Position numbers and translations under genes: made by a program. The notes below the pieces were generated by a model. The model searched no databases and was not told the origin of the DNA. It was given only the letters and a program-made list of their open reading frames with translations. Shown one piece after another: positions 5,001-8,788 of a DNA stretch of 8,788 nucleotides. Source of the stretch: Gammaproteobacteria bacterium (GTDB lineage Bacteria; Pseudomonadota; Gammaproteobacteria; SZUA-229); contig JAESSQ010000089.1 in NCBI GenBank assembly GCA_016764035.1, positions 1 to 8,788 on the forward strand, read 5' to 3'. Position 1 is the first letter of the stretch. Every line of letters begins with the position of its first letter.

Positions 5001-6713
5001 TTAGGTTACATTGTTGTCAATTTCAGAGTCAAAAGTCGTACACATATTTCTTCCACCCTTTTTACTTTGATACATAGCCGTATCCGCATTTTTTAATACA
5101 ACATCTTCATCATCACCATTCACAAATTGTGCAATACCGACCGAAGAAGTTATTCGACAATCTTTACCTTCATAGTGAAAGTTGCATTCCTCCAATAAAC
5201 ACCGCAACTTATTATTAACGATCAATGCATCAGCTAAAGAAGTATCAGGCATTAACAATACGAATTCTTCGCCTCCAATTCGAGCAAAAAAGTCGACCTT
5301 CCGTATTCTTTTTTGAATTATGTCCGAAAATAGTATTAAAACTCTATCCCCAACACTATGTCCGTATGTATCATTAATTTGCTTAAAGTGATCTATATCC
5401 CATATTGCAAGACACAAAGGAGATTTTGAACGTTGCCAACGATTAAATTCTACCGTTACTCTTTCGCTATATGCAAGTCTGTTAGCAATACCAGTAAGCG
5501 GGTCTCGTAATAATAATGTTTTACTTTCATGCAATTGTTCTTTTAATTTTGTAGATTCGTCTTGTGCGCGAGTTAAGTCTTCTAATACTTGCGTGTAACG
5601 TTGTGATGACACACCTGTATTTTCCTTGTCGGTTATTTTGTATTCTTCAACATGTTTACGTATTTCTTTTAGATTTATGGCCACATCCTTTTTTAGCTTC
5701 TCGAGGTCTGAAGATTTTGTTACAGTATCTTCTATACCTGACATACCAGTTTCTACACAATCCGTTAAAGCAAGTGTTCTAGCTTTCGCCTCACTGTTAT
5801 CAGTGCGTATTAACTGGGCAAATTCTTCTATATCTGAAAGTTGTTCACATATTTTAGATATAAATTTCTCGAGTTCGTTTTTATCTTCTTCATAAGCCTG
5901 GATACTCTGGTTAATTAATATAACAATTTTAGATGAAACCTCCTTAACGTTTTCATCTGTATTTTCAGGTTTGTTTAATAATTTTCGTATTTGACCTTGT
6001 TCTTTTTTAGAAACAGACGGTAAAGTTAATTGATTGATTATTTCATTTAGCACATGATTTATAATTACTACATTATCGCTTTTTTTCGTATTTTTTTCTT
6101 CAGAAACAATATTATCAATTTCACACACCTGTAATGAATGAATATATTTAGATAATTCTATTGCAAGTTCTTTAAGGTTTATGGATGATCCTGAAACATT
6201 ATAAGTAAAGTTATTATCTGTAGATAATTTTTTTACAAATAAATTCAAATCATCTTGATCTTGTTGTTTTTTATGCGACATATCGTCAACAAACTTTATT
6301 ATTTGTACTGACATTTCAACATCAGACATTTCTTTGTTGACCAATATTTTTAATTTAGATATAAATTCTTCAGAGTCCGGTGTATTCACATATCGATTAA
6401 TACCTTTTTTTAAGACAATGGAAAAAGGTTCACTTTTTGCAGAATTTTGATAATCAGAATTATTAGTCAGTACAAAAAGATTATCTAGATGTTGACCGAG
6501 CAAGTCGATATTTACATCATCAGCGACACATGATTTTATATCATTGAGAATCTCATTTACGCGATCATCATCTTTCCGCGCTGTAAGTGATAACCTAATT
6601 ACAGCCTTTTTTAAAACTTGACGCATATCCATTAAACGAGCTTGTTTATCATTTAATAAACGTATCGATTTTTCATATATTTTTTTAATTTCTACTTCAG
6701 ATGATGTATTCAT
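5001..6713 (-). CDS. Diguanylate cyclase with long helical N-terminal region (GGEEF)
   Basis: This 570-residue protein makes c-di-GMP from two GTP. The catalytic GGDEF domain spans about 395-560: DPLTGIANR (404-412), metal and guanine contacts in DIDHFKQIND (439-448), active-site GGEEF (480-484), and an intact inhibitory I-site RKVD (471-474) five residues before it. SSVGIAQF and ADTAMYQSKKGGRN complete the domain. Residues 1-395 are predicted helical and charged, with heptad-like stretches at about 270-395 and no membrane segment or signal peptide, so the protein should be cytosolic. The N-terminal MRQVLKKAVIRLSL block resembles the coiled-coil region of a known soluble cyclase group (DGCcoil-like, from memory). 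All catalytic residues are present, so it is probably active and product-inhibited. It is the last gene of the operon; the helical region may receive the signal from the two upstream proteins. Confidence 0.93.
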   Translation of the reverse strand: MNTSSEVEIKKIYEKSIRLLNDKQARLMDMRQVLKKAVIRLSLTARKDDDRVNEILNDIKSCVADDVNIDLLGQHLDNLFVLTNNSDYQNSAKSEPFSIVLKKGINRYVNTPDSEEFISKLKILVNKEMSDVEMSVQIIKFVDDMSHKKQQDQDDLNLFVKKLSTDNNFTYNVSGSSINLKELAIELSKYIHSLQVCEIDNIVSEEKNTKKSDNVVIINHVLNEIINQLTLPSVSKKEQGQIRKLLNKPENTDENVKEVSSKIVILINQSIQAYEEDKNELEKFISKICEQLSDIEEFAQLIRTDNSEAKARTLALTDCVETGMSGIEDTVTKSSDLEKLKKDVAINLKEIRKHVEEYKITDKENTGVSSQRYTQVLEDLTRAQDESTKLKEQLHESKTLLLRDPLTGIANRLAYSERVTVEFNRWQRSKSPLCLAIWDIDHFKQINDTYGHSVGDRVLILFSDIIQKRIRKVDFFARIGGEEFVLLMPDTSLADALIVNNKLRCLLEECNFHYEGKDCRITSSVGIAQFVNGDDEDVVLKNADTAMYQSKKGGRNMCTTFDSEIDNNVT

Positions 6714-6720
6714 AATTGTT

Positions 6721-7620
6721 TCACTGTAATGGCACTGTTATACGTACCTGGCTTCCATTATTTAAATATTGAATTTCATTGAAACTTAATGATTTTGCTA
6801 ATGCAATTCCTCTGCCATGGCTATCAAAAGCACGCTCAGGACATATTTCCATGTATTTATGCCAATCAAATCCATCTCCCTGGTCGGAGATAACAAAGGT
6901 GATCTCTCTTCGGCCACGAGTGAATTCGACTGTAGCAACCCTTTCTTTATACATAGGTAGTGATAACCTTTTATTGATTTCATTTTCCCAATTTCCTTCG
7001 CTATTTAATTTTGACTTTTCTTTATAACTAATACCCAAGTTTCCATGTTCTATAGCATTAGTTATTAGTTCTGTTAAACCTAAAACAAGACGCTCAGAAT
7101 CTGGACAAGCATTCGCTAACATGGATGCTAAATTTCTTCCATCATCTAATGATTGAAAAGTAAAAGAACCCTGGTCCATCATTTTTAATGCTTGCGTTGA
7201 TTTCTTAAGGTTGTTTCGTAAAAGTAAGTAGTGTTGATAATCGCGGACTGCAGAAGTCACAATCGCGATTAATGTTTTTTGATCATAAGGTTTAGATAAA
7301 TAATAATGAGCGCCCGCATTTAATCCTTCAAACATACTTTTCTTGTCGGCCTTAGCTGTTTGCATAATTATTGGTAATCGGTTTATATTTTTATCGTTTT
7401 TAACATTTATTAATACTTCCATACCATCCATGCCAGGCATCATTCTATCTAGTAATACAGCACTAAAACGATCGGGTGTTTGTTGTAACATTGAGAGTGC
7501 CTTTTCACCATTATCTACACAAATTACGTCAACATTCATATCGCTTAAGTAATCAGTAATAATATCCAGGTTAAACTGTTCATCATCGACGACTAATATG
7601 ACTGGTTTTATATCGTCCAC
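6721..7620 (-). CDS. Response regulator with C-terminal RsbW-like HATPase domain
   Basis: This 299-residue protein fuses a receiver domain (about 7-125) to a GHKL ATPase of the anti-sigma/serine kinase type (about 150-299). Receiver residues: D12/D13, phosphoacceptor D58, T88, K110. ATPase residues: N-box TELITNAIEHG with E184 and N188, G1 box DQGDGFD (246-252), G2 box HGRGIAL (268-274). E184 matches the catalytic glutamate of SpoIIAB/RsbW kinases, so serine/threonine kinase activity on a STAS protein, gated by phosphorylation at D58, is a reasonable inference. No HisKA or dimerisation domain is present, so it is not an ordinary sensor kinase. The start is GTG at 7620: no ATG, GTG or TTG was found in the short in-frame stretch checked upstream, and the receiver begins at once. 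Its partner-switch substrate is not encoded in the window. Confidence 0.88.
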   Translation of the reverse strand: MDDIKPVILVVDDEQFNLDIITDYLSDMNVDVICVDNGEKALSMLQQTPDRFSAVLLDRMMPGMDGMEVLINVKNDKNINRLPIIMQTAKADKKSMFEGLNAGAHYYLSKPYDQKTLIAIVTSAVRDYQHYLLLRNNLKKSTQALKMMDQGSFTFQSLDDGRNLASMLANACPDSERLVLGLTELITNAIEHGNLGISYKEKSKLNSEGNWENEINKRLSLPMYKERVATVEFTRGRREITFVISDQGDGFDWHKYMEICPERAFDSHGRGIALAKSLSFNEIQYLNNGSQVRITVPLQ

Positions 7621-7634
7621 AATATTATACTCGT

Positions 7635-8788
7635 CTATAGTCGAACATTTAAAATGACTTCTACGTGATTACCTTTTCCGTGGTAAAGCAAAGAATCACT
7701 TATCTCATAAACAAGCGGTATACCGTCCTTTGCAATATCTGATTGCTCGGATTGATCTGTTAATTTCTCCATCAATCCAACATGGTCAAACCCCAAACCA
7801 CTATCCTCAAGACTGACCAACAGTCCAACTTCTGCATTATGTTCTATTTTTTTCAAACCAATTCGTAGATAATTATCTATAGAACTATCATGTTCTGAAT
7901 TGTCAGAATTATCTTGTAACATTTCTGATATGCCATGATTAATGGCATTTTCATATAGAGCGTTTACAACAGTTAATAGCTTTTCTTCACTAACTGACTG
8001 GCCAAAAATCTTATATGCTTCTCCCATTATTATTGGTATTGGATTAACATTGCGCAAACTAGAGCCACTTAATTCTATATACCAACACCAACCATCATCA
8101 CGAGTATTTTTAGTTTGTGATTTACGGTAAGAGTCACCATTATAAATTTCTGTAAGTTTTGAACTACATGGAACACATGCTAGCGTTACATCATCATTAG
8201 GGTTTTTACCACTGCAGTAAGTATTAAATCCTTCGACAAGTAATGGAAAAATGGCTTCTACTGAATGATGTTGTTCAATACACTTTTCAAACTGTTCGTA
8301 ACCAAACATATCACCATTAAAATCTTCTGCTTCTATTAAGCCATCTGAAAACATTATTAATTGATCTTTTGGATGTGTTGATATTATTTGGGGTATGTAC
8401 TGATTATGTATGTCTTCTGTAATACCAAGTGCTATATGTAAAGAGCTAATCTTTTGTGTAACATCACCGGAAATACTATCTCTTACATAGATATCAGGCA
8501 TGCCACCATTCCATATATCTACATGCTTTAAATCATTGTTAATTTTCAAAATGATACAAGCCATAAACATACTGACAGGCAATAATGTGTGCAATTTGTT
8601 ATTTAGATTTTCTAAAATATCTTCTATTTCAAATCCTTTTTCTGTCATCTCACTAAAGATATCTGCTACAGGTAATGCGCCAATTGCTGCAGATAAACCA
8701 TGCCCGGTAAAGTCGGCAAGTAACACATGTAAACCACCATCAGGATGTTTTGCTGTTAAAAACAAATGCCCACTGAAAACTGCTTTTG
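7635..8788 (-). CDS. SpoIIE-family serine phosphatase with C-terminal HATPase domain (5' end missing)
   Basis: The frame is open to the right edge; 383 complete codons are visible. A TTG at 8765 could be taken for a start, but it lies inside the conserved phosphatase domain, so the gene continues outside. Family relatives are commonly receiver-PP2C-HATPase fusions (HsbR-like), so the missing part is probably a receiver. Counting from the first whole codon: LLADFTGHG with D25, IWNGGMPD, MFSDGLIEA with D148, and NDDVTL with D198-D199 are SpoIIE/PP2C motifs. The expected early SGD reads S5-G6-H7, losing a probable metal ligand. The HATPase (about 255-383) has N-box ALYENAINHG, with A276 where a catalytic glutamate normally sits, G1 DSGLGFD (from 328), and KDGIPLV in place of a GRG-type G2 box. 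It looks like a phosphatase with a degenerate kinase domain. First visible gene of the operon. Confidence 0.88.
   Translation of the reverse strand, partial: KAVFSGHLFLTAKHPDGGLHVLLADFTGHGLSAAIGALPVADIFSEMTEKGFEIEDILENLNNKLHTLLPVSMFMACIILKINNDLKHVDIWNGGMPDIYVRDSISGDVTQKISSLHIALGITEDIHNQYIPQIISTHPKDQLIMFSDGLIEAEDFNGDMFGYEQFEKCIEQHHSVEAIFPLLVEGFNTYCSGKNPNDDVTLACVPCSSKLTEIYNGDSYRKSQTKNTRDDGWCWYIELSGSSLRNVNPIPIIMGEAYKIFGQSVSEEKLLTVVNALYENAINHGISEMLQDNSDNSEHDSSIDNYLRIGLKKIEHNAEVGLLVSLEDSGLGFDHVGLMEKLTDQSEQSDIAKDGIPLVYEISDSLLYHGKGNHVEVILNVRL

Larger units (their letters stand above)
5001..8788 (-). other. Three-gene signalling operon: SpoIIE phosphatase/HATPase, REC-HATPase, diguanylate cyclase
   Basis: Three genes read leftward with gaps of 14 bp (7621-7634) and 7 bp (6714-6720), and none has a promoter-sized space before it, so they are probably one transcript starting beyond the right edge. 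No strong ribosome binding site precedes the second or third gene, which suggests translational coupling. The order phosphatase, receiver/kinase-like protein, c-di-GMP synthase suggests a phosphorylation-controlled partner switch with a diguanylate cyclase output. The operon end meets the TlpA-like gene convergently with only 34 bp and no clear terminator between them. Confidence 0.75.

Noticed and set aside
5564..5895. Two overlapping plus-strand ORFs opposite the diguanylate cyclase
   Set aside because: They arise from the complement of the helical, AT-rich coding region and show no domain or ribosome site.
8763..8765. TTG as the true start of the SpoIIE-type protein
   Set aside because: It lies inside the conserved phosphatase N-terminal motif (…VFSGH-LFL…), and the frame stays open to the window edge, so the gene is 5' truncated by the window.
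1..8788. CRISPR arrays, tRNA or rRNA genes
   Set aside because: No regularly spaced repeats, cloverleaf-like sequence or rRNA signature was seen on either strand.

Overview
The window looks like chromosomal DNA from an AT-rich gammaproteobacterium that makes exopolysaccharide through the PEP-CTERM/exosortase (XrtA) type of system. The main evidence is a full-length PrsR-type response regulator, next to two nucleotide-sugar epimerase genes. The organism call is inferred from protein resemblance and base composition; no taxonomic marker gene is present. Composition is uneven: bases 241-300, inside prsR, contain 30 G/C of 60, while bases 6241-6300, inside the signalling operon, contain 16 of 60.

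Layout from left to right. (1) 1-152: the right end of an IS1595-like insertion sequence, made of the transposase C-terminus, its stop codon and a terminal inverted repeat. (2) 188-1534, minus strand: prsR, a sigma-54-dependent response regulator, whose 3' end lies 35 bp from the IS end. (3) 1828-2838 and 3136-4053, minus strand: two extended-SDR epimerases, one resembling UDP-glucuronate 4-epimerase and one resembling UDP-glucose/UDP-GlcNAc 4-epimerase. They are separated by about 300 bp of very AT-rich DNA holding a perfect TGTAAAG/CTTTACA palindrome. (4) 4224-4966, plus strand: a small predicted membrane protein of unknown function and a secreted TlpA-like thioredoxin. (5) 5001-8788, minus strand: a tight three-gene operon, transcribed from beyond the right edge. 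It encodes a SpoIIE-type serine phosphatase/HATPase protein (5' end missing), a receiver-HATPase protein, and a soluble diguanylate cyclase with a long helical N-terminus.

How the genes may work together (inference): PrsR and the epimerases point to regulated exopolysaccharide and PEP-CTERM surface protein production. The right-hand operon combines partner-switching phosphatase/kinase modules with c-di-GMP synthesis, recalling the HptB-HsbR-HsbA-HsbD pathway of Pseudomonas. The most interesting point is that the two HATPase domains look unequal. The one fused to the phosphatase lacks the usual N-box glutamate and the usual G2 glycine motif, and the phosphatase itself has SGH where SGD is expected. 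The receiver-HATPase protein keeps the key motifs. The operon may therefore have moved kinase activity to a separate, phosphorylation-controlled protein. No STAS-domain antagonist, PrsK kinase or exosortase gene lies inside the window.
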